Assembly: GCA_963693315.1 (NCBI GenBank)
Contig: OY856187.1
Location: 383,075,711 to 383,139,710 of the forward strand
DNA: 64,000 nt
Direction of reading: 5' to 3'
DNA from: Diogma glabrata
Taxonomy: Eukaryota; Arthropoda; Insecta; Diptera; Cylindrotomidae
In this document: in pieces, positions 19,617-30,490 of the stretch
How the letters are laid out: the number at the start of each line of letters is the position of its first letter
How positions within the stretch are numbered: the first letter of the stretch is position 1
Program-made: the position numbers and the translations under genes
Notes under the pieces: generated by a model
Databases searched by the model: none
The model's input: the letters and a program-made list of their open reading frames with translations, nothing else
Told to the model about the DNA's origin: nothing

Positions 19617-20245
19617 TTTTTTTTTTTTTATACTAAGTTAGAACAGTGAATGGGTGGGCCATGGCTGAATGCTGATGCTCTGGTTGAACGAGAAAAAATT
19701 GCAGGTTTAGGTAGTATTGATTTGAGCTCCTCTGAAGAGTACTCATTCATAATGTATTTGTAAAATATCGTCAAATCAGCGACATTTCTGCCATGCTGTA
19801 ACGAATCAAGCTCGTTTGTAAGATTTGAATTTCCGATCAATTTAATTGGTTTCCGTTGGAAAGTGTATAGACATTTTAAAAAGGTTGGGTATGCACCACC
19901 CCAGATGTGAGAACAGTGCTGCATGCAGGGGCGAATAAATGATTTATATATCAAAAGAAGCTGTTCGCTATTGAAAATCTTACGACAACGCCCTAGATAT
20001 CCCAACTTTTGAACCGCGCTCTTAGCCATCCATTTCATATCATTTTCAACCTCAACCTCCAAAAGTTTGATAGATTCCTTTTCTTCTAGATCGTTAAAAT
20101 CAAATTTTAATGGAAAAGGGTAAGATGTAGATGATCTTGTAAAGTGGCAAAACTGTGTTTTACTTGCATTGAATTCTACACTGCTTGTATGACCCCATTC
20201 TAAAATTGTTTTAAGATCAACTTTTATGTTGAAAAACATGGTCAA
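19617..20245 (-). pseudogene. LINE reverse transcriptase C-terminal fragment
   Basis: A 205-codon minus-strand frame reads LKTILEWGHTSSVEFNASKT, KLLEVEVENDMKWMAKSAVQ, KLGYLGRCRKIFNSEQLLLI, YKSFIRPCMQHCSHIWGGAY, QRKPIKLIGN and RNVADLTIFYKYIMNEYSSE. This is the end of RT and the thumb-like tail shared by CR1/Jockey-type LINEs. The catalytic motifs lie upstream and are missing, so the copy is 5'-truncated. The frame ends at TAA, immediately followed by a minus-strand A run (19617-19629), which looks like the poly(A) tail of the insertion. It is one unbroken frame, unlike the other LINE fragments here, so it may be younger. Confidence 0.82.
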
Positions 20246-20792
20246 TTTTTTTAAATAAAATATTTTTTCTTTCTAGTTAAATAAAATTTGTTTAAACGTT
20301 GGAACAAGTAACAAAACCGATCGTTAACTTCATAATTTCAAAATTAAAATAAAAACAATAACAAATCATAAACATTTAAATCAAAAGTAGGAAATGCCAT
20401 GAAGAAAAAAAATTTTATTTTAAAAAAGTTGATTTTTCTCGAAAACGGTAGACTTTAGAGCTTATGACCAGGTGTAACTTTTTTGTGTAGAAAACGTTGG
20501 CGGTTCAAATGAGCATCTCAAACCCGTACTTTTTCTAGGAGCGTAGAAGTTGGGGAGAAAAACACCCACTACCCATACAAAACCTTTACCAATTATAGTT
20601 TATTATAAGTAAAAATGCTTACGAAAGCTCTTTTCTGTACGATAAACGGTTCCGGAGATATTCGCAAAAAACGAATTTTTGTTTTCAATTTCAACGAAAA
20701 TGGTGCATTTTAGAGGGTAAGCTAGGGACACATTTTTTTCATATTTTTGGACGAGCTATCACATCCTGAAGTCCTGCGCATATATTATGAAA
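20246..20792. other. Probable dispersed non-coding repeat, terminus at right
   Basis: The first part is AT-rich flank. From about 20440 the sequence has mixed GC, no ORF, and ends in GAAACACCCAGTATA at 20789-20803. Read on the minus strand, TATACTGGGTGTTTC is the kind of terminal word found on insect TIR elements. The left terminus was not found. Confidence 0.4.
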
Positions 20793-20810
20793 CACCCAGT
20801 ATACCGGGTG
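20793..20810. repeat. Near-palindromic junction of two element ends
   Basis: CACCCAGTATACCGGGTG is an inverted repeat with a mismatched base pair in each arm, centred on TATA. It joins the sequence on the left, which ends in CACCCAGTATA, to the one on the right, which starts TATACCGGGTG. Confidence 0.6.
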
Positions 20811-21055
20811 ATTTTTTTAACCTGAAACTTTCAGATAAATATCTCGAAAAATAAGCACTCTACCGAAAAAATGTCGATATTCCAAATTTAATCATACCGC
20901 GGGGGAAGCACATTAGTGCAAAAAAATAGTCCCCCCCCTCTTTGTAGGTGGGCGGGGGTAACTTGGAATCTAAAATGGGAACCCCAATTTTTCATTGCAG
21001 ATACGGATTCTACGGTAAAAAGTACGTACGATTTGATATACCCCCAGCATATCTA
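20811..21055. other. Non-satellite element portion fused to the satellite
   Basis: It starts after CCGGGTG with a T run, has G- and C-runs (about 20898-20956) and no ORF. The end, TACCCCCAGCATATCTAGTTG, is close to the monomer's TACCGCCAGCATAT but jumps straight to the next GTTGTCGC, skipping about 85 bases of the usual A/T-tract block. It therefore looks like the boundary between a dispersed element and its tandemly amplified part. Confidence 0.5.
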
Positions 21056-24000
21056 GTTGTCGCAAATCTTGAGGAATGGCATATAAACTGAAAGGTGGGT
21101 CCAAAACCATCCCTTACCTCAAGTTATAGCATAATTGGTAAGCGGGTTTAGCCACAGCACCAGCTTTGGTTTCAAATGTAAAATTTTTGGTTTTCAATTT
21201 ATGGCCTGTTTAAGGTAGCAAACCTGGTATTTTGACTTATTTCGCTTAAATTGACATCTAGAGATTACCGCCAGCATATTTTTTCAATTTTTTTTTTGAC
21301 AAAAATTTTGCAAAAAAAGCATGGGTAAACCCCTTACCTGTTTTTTTAACGAAAAAAAAAGTTGTCGCAAATCTTGGGGAATGGCATATAAACTGAAAGG
21401 TGGGTCCAAAACAATCCCCTACCTCAAGTTATAGCATAATTGGTAAGCGGGTTTAGCCACAGCACCAGCTTTGGTTTCAAATGTAAAATTTTTGGTTTTC
21501 AATTTATGGCCTGTTTAAGGTAGCAAACCTGGTATTTTGACTTATTTCGCTTAAATTGACATCTAGAGATTACCGCCAGCATATTTTTTCAATTTTTTTT
21601 TTGACAAAAATTTTGCAAAAAAAGCATGGGTTAACCCCTTACCTGTTTTTTTAGCGAAAAAAAAAGTTGTCGCAAATCTTGGGGAATGGCATATAAACTG
21701 AAAGGTGGGTCCAAAACAATCCCCTACCTCAAGTTATAGCATAATTGGTAAGCGGGTTTAGCCACAGCACCAGCTTTGGTTTCAAATGTAAAATTTTGGT
21801 TATCAATTTATGGCCTGTTTAAGGTAGCAAACCTGGTATTTTGACTTATTTCGCTTAAATTGACATCTAGAGATTACCGCCAGCATATTTTTTCAATTTT
21901 TTTTTTGACAAAAATTTTGCAAAAAAGCATGGGTTAACCCCTTACCTGTTTTTTTAGCGAAAAAAAAAGTTGTCGCAAATCTTGGGGAATGGCATATAAA
22001 CTGAAAGGTGGGTCCAAAACAATCCCCTACCTCAAGTTATAGCATAATTGGTAAGTGGGTTTAGCCACAGCACCAGCTTTGGTTTCAAATGTAAAATTTT
22101 GGTTATCAATTTATGGCCTGTTTAAGGTAGCAAACCTGGTATTTTGACTTATTTCGCTTAAATTGACATCTAGAGATTACCGCCAGCATATTTTTTCAAT
22201 TTTTTTTTTGACAAAAATTTTGCAAAAAAAGCATGGGTTAACCCCTTACCTGTTTTTTTAGCGAAAAAAAAAGTTGTCGCAAATCTTGGGGAATGGCATA
22301 TAAACTGAAAGGTGGGTCCAAAACAATCCCCTACCTCAAGTTATAGCATAATTGGTAAGCGGGTTTAGCCACAGCACCAGCTTTGGTTTCAAATGTAAAA
22401 TTTTTGGTTTTCAATTTATGGCCTGTTTAAGGTAGAAAACCTGGTATTTTGACTTATTTCGCTTAAATTGACATCTAGAGATTACCGCCAGCATATTTTT
22501 TCAATTTTTTTTTTGACAAAAATTTTGCAAAAAAAGCATGGGTTAACCCCTTGCCTGTTTTTTTAGCGAAAAAAAAAGTTGTCGCAAATCTTGGGGAATG
22601 GCATATAAACTGAAAGGTGGGTTCAAAACAATCCCCTACCTCAAGTTATAGCATAATTGGTAAGCGGGTTTAGCCACAGCACCAGCTTTGGTTTCAAATG
22701 TAAAATTTTTGGTTTTCAATTTATGGCCTGTTTAAGGTAGCAAACCTGGTATTTTGACTTATTTCGCTTAAATTGACATCTAGAGATTACCGCCAGCATA
22801 TTTTTTCAATTTTTTTTTTGACAAAAATTTTGCAAAAAAAGCATGGGTTAACCCCTTGCCTGTTTTTTTAGCGAAAAAAAAAGTTGTCGCAAATCTTGGG
22901 GAATGGCATATAAACTGAAAGGTGGGTCCAAAACAATCCCCTACCTCAAGTTATAGCATAATTGGTAAGTGGGTTTAGCCACAGCACCAGCTTTGGTTTC
23001 AAATGTAAAATTTTGGTTATCAATTTATGGCCTGTTTAAGGTAGCAAACCTGGTATTTTGACTTATTTCGCTTAAATTGACATCTAGAGATTACCGCCAG
23101 CATATTTTTTCAATTTTTTTTTTGACAAAAATTTTGCAAAAAAAGCATGGGTTAACCCCTTACCTGTTTTTTTAGCGAAAAAAAAAGTTGTCGCAAATCT
23201 TGGGGAATGGCATATAAACTGAAAGGTGGGTCCAAAACAATCCCCTACCTCAAGTTATAGCATAATTGGTAAGCGGGTTTAGCCACAGCACCAGCTTTGG
23301 TTTCAAATGTAAAATTTTTGGTTTTCAATTTATGGCCTGTTTAAGGTAGAAAACCTGGTATTTTGACTTATTTCGCTTAAATTGACATCTAGAGATTACC
23401 GCCAGCATATTTTTTCAATTTTTTTTTTGACAAAAATTTTGCAAAAAAAGCATGGGTTAACCCCTTGCCTGTTTTTTTAGCGAAAAAAAAAGTTGTCGCA
23501 AATCTTGGGGAATGGCATATAAACTGAAAGGTGGGTTCAAAACAATCCCCTACCTCAAGTTATAGCATAATTGGTAAGCGGGTTTAGCCACAGCACCAGC
23601 TTTGGTTTCAAATGTAAAATTTTTGGTTTTCAATTTATGGCCTGTTTAAGGTAGCAAACCTGGTATTTTGACTTATTTCGCTTAAATTGACATCTAGAGA
23701 TTACCGCCAGCATATTTTTTCAATTTTTTTTTTGACAAAAATTTTGCAAAAAAAGCATGGGTTAACCCCTTACCTGTTTTTTTAGCGAAAAAAAAAGTTG
23801 TCGCAAATCTTGGGGAATGGCATTTAAACTGAAAGGTGGGTCCAAAACAATCCCCTACCTCAAGTTATAGCATAATTGGTAAGCGGGTTTAGCCACAGCA
23901 CCAGCTTTGGTTTCAAATGTAAAATTTTTGGTTTTCAATTTATGGCCTGTTTAAGGTAGCAAACCTGGTATTTTGACTTATTTCGCTTAAATTGACATCT

Positions 24001-24101
24001 AGAGATTACCGCCAGCATATTTTTTCAATTTTTTTTTTGACAAAAATTTTGCAAAAAAAGCATGGGTTAACCCCTTACCTGTTTTTTTAGCGAAAAAAAA
24101 A
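21056..24101. repeat. Edge domain of the array, type A monomers
   Basis: Ten monomers sharing ACCGCCAGC and mostly TTTTTGGTTTTCAATTT (TTTTGGTTATCAATTT in some). The GAC form follows the long T tract in every copy. The first monomer is the most divergent (CTTGAGGAATGG, CCATCCCTTACC, GGGTAAACCCC, AACGAAAA), as expected at an array edge. Confidence 0.9.
21969..23796. repeat. Tandem trimer higher-order repeat, 914 bp
   Basis: Three private variants recur exactly 914 bases apart: GTAAGTGGG at 22051 and 22965, GGTAGAAAACC at 22431 and 23345, GTTCAAAA at 22621 and 23535. Monomers 4-6 were therefore copied as a block to give monomers 7-9. Confidence 0.92.
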
Positions 24102-27100
24102 GTTGTCGCAAATCTTGGGGAATGGCATATAAACTGAAAGGTGGGTCCAAAACAATCCCCTACCTCAAGTTATAGCATAATTGGTAAGCGGGTTTAGCCA
24201 CAGCACCAGCTTTGGTTTCAAATGTAAAATTTTGGTTTGCAATTTATGGCCTGTTTAAGGTAGCAAACCTGGTATTTTGACTTATTTCGCTTAAATTGAC
24301 ATCTAGAGATTACCGCTAGCATATTTTTTCAATTTTTTTTTTGACAAAAATTTTGCAAAAAAAGCATGGGTTAACCCCTTACCTGTTTTTTTAGCGAAAA
24401 AAAAAGTTGTCGCAAATCTTGGGGAATGGCATATAAACTGAAAGGTGGGTCCAAAACAATCCCCTACCTCAAGTTATAGCATAATTGGTAAGCGGGTTTA
24501 GCCACAGCACCAGCTTTGGTTTCAAATGTAAAATTTTGGTTTGCAATTTATGGCCTGTTTAAGGTAGCAAACCTGGTATTTTGACTTATTTCGCTTAAAT
24601 TGACATCTAGAGATTACCGCTAGCATATTTTTTCAATTTTTTTTTCTCAAAAATTTTGCAAAAAAAGCATGGGTTAACCCCTTACCTGTTTTTTTAGCGA
24701 AAAAAAAAGTTGTCGCAAATCTTGGGGAATGGCATATAAACTGAAAGGTGGGTCCAAAACAATCCCCTACCTCAAGTTATAGCATAATTGGTAAGCGGGT
24801 TTAGCCACAGCACCAGCTTTGGTTTCAAATGTAAAATTTTGGTTTGCAATTTATGGCCTGTTTAAGGTAGCAAACCTGGTATTTTGACTTATTTCGCTTA
24901 AATTGACATCTAGAGATTACCGCTAGCATATTTTTTCAATTTTTTTTTTTGACAAAAATTTTGCAAAAAAGCATGGGTTAACCCCTTACCTGTTTTTTTA
25001 GCGAAAAAAAAAGTTGTCGCAAATCTTGGGGAATGGCATATAAACTGAAAGGTGGGTCCAAAACAATCCCCTACCTCAAGTTATAGCATAATTGGTAAGC
25101 GGGTTTAGCCACAGCACCAGCTTTGGTTTCAAATGTAAAATTTTGGTTTGCAATTTATGGCCTGTTTAAGGTAGCAAACCTGGTATTTTGACTTATTTCG
25201 CTTAAATTGACATCTAGAGATTACCGCTAGCATATTTTTTCAATTTTTTTTTTGACAAAAATTTTGCAAAAAAATCATGGGTTAACCCCTTACCTGTTTT
25301 TTTAGCGAAAAAAAAAGTTGTCGCAAATCTTGGGGAATGGCATATAAACTGAAAGGTGGGTCCAAAACAATCCCCTACCTCAAGTTATAGCATAATTGGT
25401 AAGCGGGTTTAGCCACAGCACCAGCTTTGGTTTCAAATGTAAAATTTTGGTTTGCAATTTATGGCCTGTTTAAGGTAGCAAACCTGGTATTTTGGCTTAT
25501 TTCGCTTAAATTGACATCTAGAGATTACCGCTAGCATATTTTTTCAATTTTTTTTTTCTCAAAAATTTTGCAAAAAAAGCATGGGTTAACCCCTTACCTG
25601 TTTTTTTAGCGAAAAAAAAAGTTGTCGCAAATCTTGGGGAATGGCATATAAACTGAAAGGTGGGTCCAAAACAATCCCCTACCTCAAGTTATAGCATAAT
25701 TGGTAAGCGGGTTTAGCCACAGCACCAGCTTTGGTTTCAAATGTAAAATTTTGGTTTGCAATTTATGGCCTGTTTAAGGTAGCAAACCTGGTATTTTGAC
25801 TTATTTCGCTTAAATTGACATCTAGAGATTACCGCTAGCATATTTTTTCAATTTTTTTTTTCTCAAAAATTTTGCAAAAAAAGCATGGGTTAACCCCTTA
25901 CCTGTTTTTTTAGCGAAAAAAAAAGTTGTCGCAAATCTTGGGGAATGACATATAAACTGAAAGGTGGGTCCAAAACAATCCCCTACCTCAAGTTATAGCA
26001 TAATTGGTAAGCGGGTTTAGCCACAGCACCAGCTTTGGTTTCAAATGTAAAATTTTGGTTTGCAATTTATGGCCTGTTTAAGGTATCAAACCTGGTATTT
26101 TGACTTATTTCGCTTAAATTGACATCTAGAGATTACCGCTAGCATATTTTTTCAATTTTTTTTTTCTCAAAAATTTTGCAAAAAAAGCATGGGTTAACCC
26201 CTTACCTGTTTTTTTAGCGAAAAAAAAAGTTGTCGCAAATCTTGGGGAATGGCATATAAACTGAAAGGTGGGTCCAAAACAATCCCCTACCTCAAGTTAT
26301 AGCATAATTGGTAAGCGGGTTTAGCCACAGCACCAGCTTTGGTTTCAAATGTAAAATTTTGGTTTGCAATTTATGGCCTGTTTAAGGTAGCAAACCTGGT
26401 ATTTTGACTTATTTCGCTTAAATTGACATCTAGAGATTACCGCTAGCATATTTTTTCAATTTTTTTTTTCTCAAAAATTTTGCAAAAAAAGCATGGGTTA
26501 ACCCCTTACCTGTTTTTTTAGCGAAAAAAAAAGTTGTCGCAAATCTTGGGGAATGGCATATAAACTGAAAGGTGGGTCCAAAACAATCCCCTACCTCAAG
26601 TTATAGCATAATTGGTAAGCGGGTTTAGCCACAGCACCAGCTTTGGTTTCAAATGTAAAATTTTGGTTTGCAATTTATGGCCTGTTTAAGGTAGCAAACC
26701 TGGTATTTTGACTTATTTCGCTTAAATTGACATCTAGAGATTACCGCTAGCATATTTTTTCAATTTTTTTTTTCTCAAAAATTTTGCAAAAAAAGCATGG
26801 GTTAACCCCTTACCTGTTTTTTTAGCGAAAAAAAAAGTTGTCGCAAATCTTGGGGAATGGCATATAAACTGAAAGGTGGGTCCAAAACAATCCCCTACCT
26901 CAAGTTATAGCATAATTGGTAAGCGGGTTTAGCCACAGCACCAGCTTTGGTTTCAAATGTAAAATTTTGGTTTGCAATTTATGGCCTGTTTAAGGTAGCA
27001 AACCTGGTATTTTGACTTATTTCGCTTAAATTGACATCTAGAGATTACCGCTAGCATATTTTTTCAATTTTTTTTTTGACAAAAATTTTGCAAAAAAAGC

Positions 27101-27439
27101 ATGGGTTAACCCCTTACCTGTTTTTTTAGCGAAAAAAAAAGTTGTCGCAAATCTTGGGGAATGGCATATAAACTGAAAGGTGGGTCCAAAACAATCCCCT
27201 ACCTCAAGTTATAGCATAATTGGTAAGCGGGTTTAGCCACAGCACCAGCTTTGGTTTCAAATGTAAAATTTTGGTTTGCAATTTATGGCCTGTTTAAGGT
27301 AGCAAACCTGGTATTTTGACTTATTTCGCTTAAATTGACATCTAGAGATTACCGCTAGCATATTTTTTCAATTTTTTTTTTCTCAAAAATTTTGCAAAAA
27401 AAGCATGGGTTAACCCCTTACCTGTTTTTTTAGCGAATA

Positions 27440-30400
27440 AAAAAGTTGTCGCAAATCTTGGGGAATGGCATATAAACTGAAAGGTGGGTCCAAAACAATC
27501 CCCTACCTCAAGTTATAGCATAATTGGTAAGCGGGTTTAGCCACAGCACCAGCTTTGGTTTCAAATGTAAAATTTTGGTTTGCAATTTATGGCCTGTTTA
27601 AGGTAGCAAACCTGGTATTTTGACTTATTTCGCTTAAATTGACATCTAGAGATTACCGCTAGCATATTTTTTCAATTTTTTTTTTGACAAAAATTTTGCA
27701 AAAAAAGCATGGGTTAACCCCTTACCTGTTTTTTTAGCGAAAAAAAAAGTTGTCGCAAATCTTGGGGAATGGCATATAAACTGAAAGGTGGGTCCAAAAC
27801 AATCCCCTACCTCAAGTTATAGCATAATTGGTAAGCGGGTTTAGCCACAGCACCAGCTTTGGTTTCAAATGTAAAATTTTGGTTTGCAATTTATGGCCTG
27901 TTTAAGGTAGCAAACCTGGTATTTTGACTTATTTCGCTTAAATTGACATCTAGAGATTACCGCTAGCATATTTTTTCAATTTTTTTTTTCTCAAAAATTT
28001 TGCAAAAAAAGCATGGGTTAACCCCTTACCTGTTTTTTTAGCGAAAAAAAAAGTTGTCGCAAATCTTGGGGAATGGCATATAAACTGAAAGGTGGGTCCA
28101 AAACAATCCCCTACCTCAAGTTATAGCATAATTGGTAAGCGGGTTTAGCCACAGCACCAGCTTTGGTTTCAAATGTAAAATTTTGGTTTGCAATTTATGG
28201 CCTGTTTAAGGTAGCAAACCTGGTATTTTGACTTATTTCGCTTAAATTAACATCTAGAGATTACCGCTAGCATATTTTTTCAATTTTTTTTTTCTCAAAA
28301 ATTTTGCAAAAAAAGCATGGGTTAACCCCTTACCTGTTTTTTTAGCGAAAAAAAAAGTTGTCGCAAATCTTGGGGAATGGCATATAAACTGAAAGGTGGG
28401 TCCAAAACAATCCCCTACCTCAAGTTATAGCATAATTGGTAAGCGGGTTTAGCCACAGCACCAGCTTTGGTTTCAAATGTAAAATTTTGGTTTGCAATTT
28501 ATGGCCTGTTTAAGGTAGCAAACCTGGTATTTTGACTTATTTCGCTTAAATTGACATCTAGAGATTACCGCTAGCATATTTTTTCAATTTTTTTTTTTGA
28601 CAAAAATTTTGCAAAAAAAGCATGGGTTAACCCCTTACCTGTTTTTTTAGCGAAAAAAAAAAGTTGTCGCAAATCTTGGGGAATGGCATATAAACTGAAA
28701 GGTGGGTCCAAAACAATCCCCTACCTCAAGTTATAGCATAATTGGTAAGCGGGTTTAGCCACAGCACCAGCTTTGGTTTCAAATGTAAAATTTTGGTTTG
28801 CAATTTATGGCCTGTTTAAGGTAGCAAACCTGGTATTTTGACTTATTTCGCTTAAATTGACATCTAGAGATTACCGCTAGCATATTTTTTCAATTTTTTT
28901 TTTCTCAAAAATTTTGCAAAAAAAGCATGGGTTAACCCCTTACCTGTTTTTTTAGCGAAAAAAAAAGTTGTCGCAAATCTTGGGGAATGGCATATAAACT
29001 GAAAGGTGGGTCCAAAACAATCCCCTACCTCAAGTTATAGCATAATTGGTAAGCGGGTTTAGCCACAGCACCAGCTTTGGTTTCAAATGTAAAATTTTGG
29101 TTTGCAATTTATGGCCTGTTTAAGGTAGCAAACCTGGTATTTTGACTTATTTCGCTTAAATTGACATCTAGAGATTACCGCTAGCATATTTTTTCAATTT
29201 TTTTTTTCTCAAAAATTTTGCAAAAAAAGCATGGGTTAACCCCTTACCTGTTTTTTTAGCGAAAAAAAAAGTTGTCGCAAATCTTGGGGAATGGCATATA
29301 AACTGAAAGGTGGGTCCAAAACAATCCCCTACCTCAAGTTATAGCATAATTGGTAAGCGGGTTTAGCCACAGCACCAGCTTTGGTTTCAAATGTAAAATT
29401 TTGGTTTGCAATTTATGGCCTGTTTAAGGTAGCAAACCTGGTATTTTGACTTATTTCGCTTAAATTGACATCTAGAGATTACCGCTAGCATATTTTTTCA
29501 ATTTTTTTTTTGACAAAAATTTTGCAAAAAAAGCATGGGTTAACCCCTTACCTGTTTTTTTAGCGAAAAAAAAAGTTGTCGCAAATCTTGGGGAATGGCA
29601 TATAAACTGAAAGGTGGGTCCAAAACAATCCCCTACCTCAAGTTATAGCATAATTGGTAAGCGGGTTTAGCCACAGCACCAGCTTTGGTTTCAAATGTAA
29701 AATTTTGGTTTGCAATTTATGGCCTGTTTAAGGTAGCAAACCTGGTATTTTGACTTATTTCGCTTAAATTGACATCTAGAGATTACCGCTAGCATATTTT
29801 TTCAATTTTTTTTTTCTCAAAAATTTTGCAAAAAAAGCATGGGTTAACCCCTTACCTGTTTTTTTAGCGAAAAAAAAAGTTGTCGCAAATCTTGGGGAAT
29901 GGCATATAAACTGAAAGGTGGGTCCAAAACAATCCCCTACCTCAAGTTATAGCATAATTGGTAAGCGGGTTTAGCCACAGCACCAGCTTTGGTTTCAAAT
30001 GTAAAATTTTGGTTTGCAATTTATGGCCTGTTTAAGGTAGCAAACCTGGTATTTTGACTTATTTCGCTTAAATTAACATCTAGAGATTACCGCTAGCATA
30101 TTTTTTCAATTTTTTTTTTCTCAAAAATTTTGCAAAAAAAGCATGGGTTAACCCCTTACCTGTTTTTTTAGCGAAAAAAAAAGTTGTCGCAAATCTTGGG
30201 GAATGGCATATAAACTGAAAGGTGGGTCCAAAACAATCCCCTACCTCAAGTTATAGCATAATTGGTAAGCGGGTTTAGCCACAGCACCAGCTTTGGTTTC
30301 AAATGTAAAATTTTGGTTTGCAATTTATGGCCTGTTTAAGGTAGCAAACCTGGTATTTTGACTTATTTCGCTTAAATTGACATCTAGAGATTACCGCTAG

Positions 30401-30490
30401 CATATTTTTTCAATTTTTTTTTTTGACAAAAATTTTGCAAAAAAAGCATGGGTTAACCCCTTACCTGTTTTTTTAGCGAAAAAAAAAAGT
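27440..30490. repeat. Hexamer higher-order repeat, 1826 bp
   Basis: Two private variants recur 1826 bases (6 monomers) apart: AAATTAACATC at about 28245 and 30071, and an A10 tract before GTTGTCGC at about 28653 and 30479. The order of GAC and CTC subtypes (C G C C G) matches in the two blocks. Confidence 0.85.

Noticed and set aside
21130..21150. CENP-B-box-like AAGCGGGT in the monomer
   Set aside because: Only the CGGG half and the central A agree; the TTCG half is missing, so it matches about 6 of 9 defining bases.
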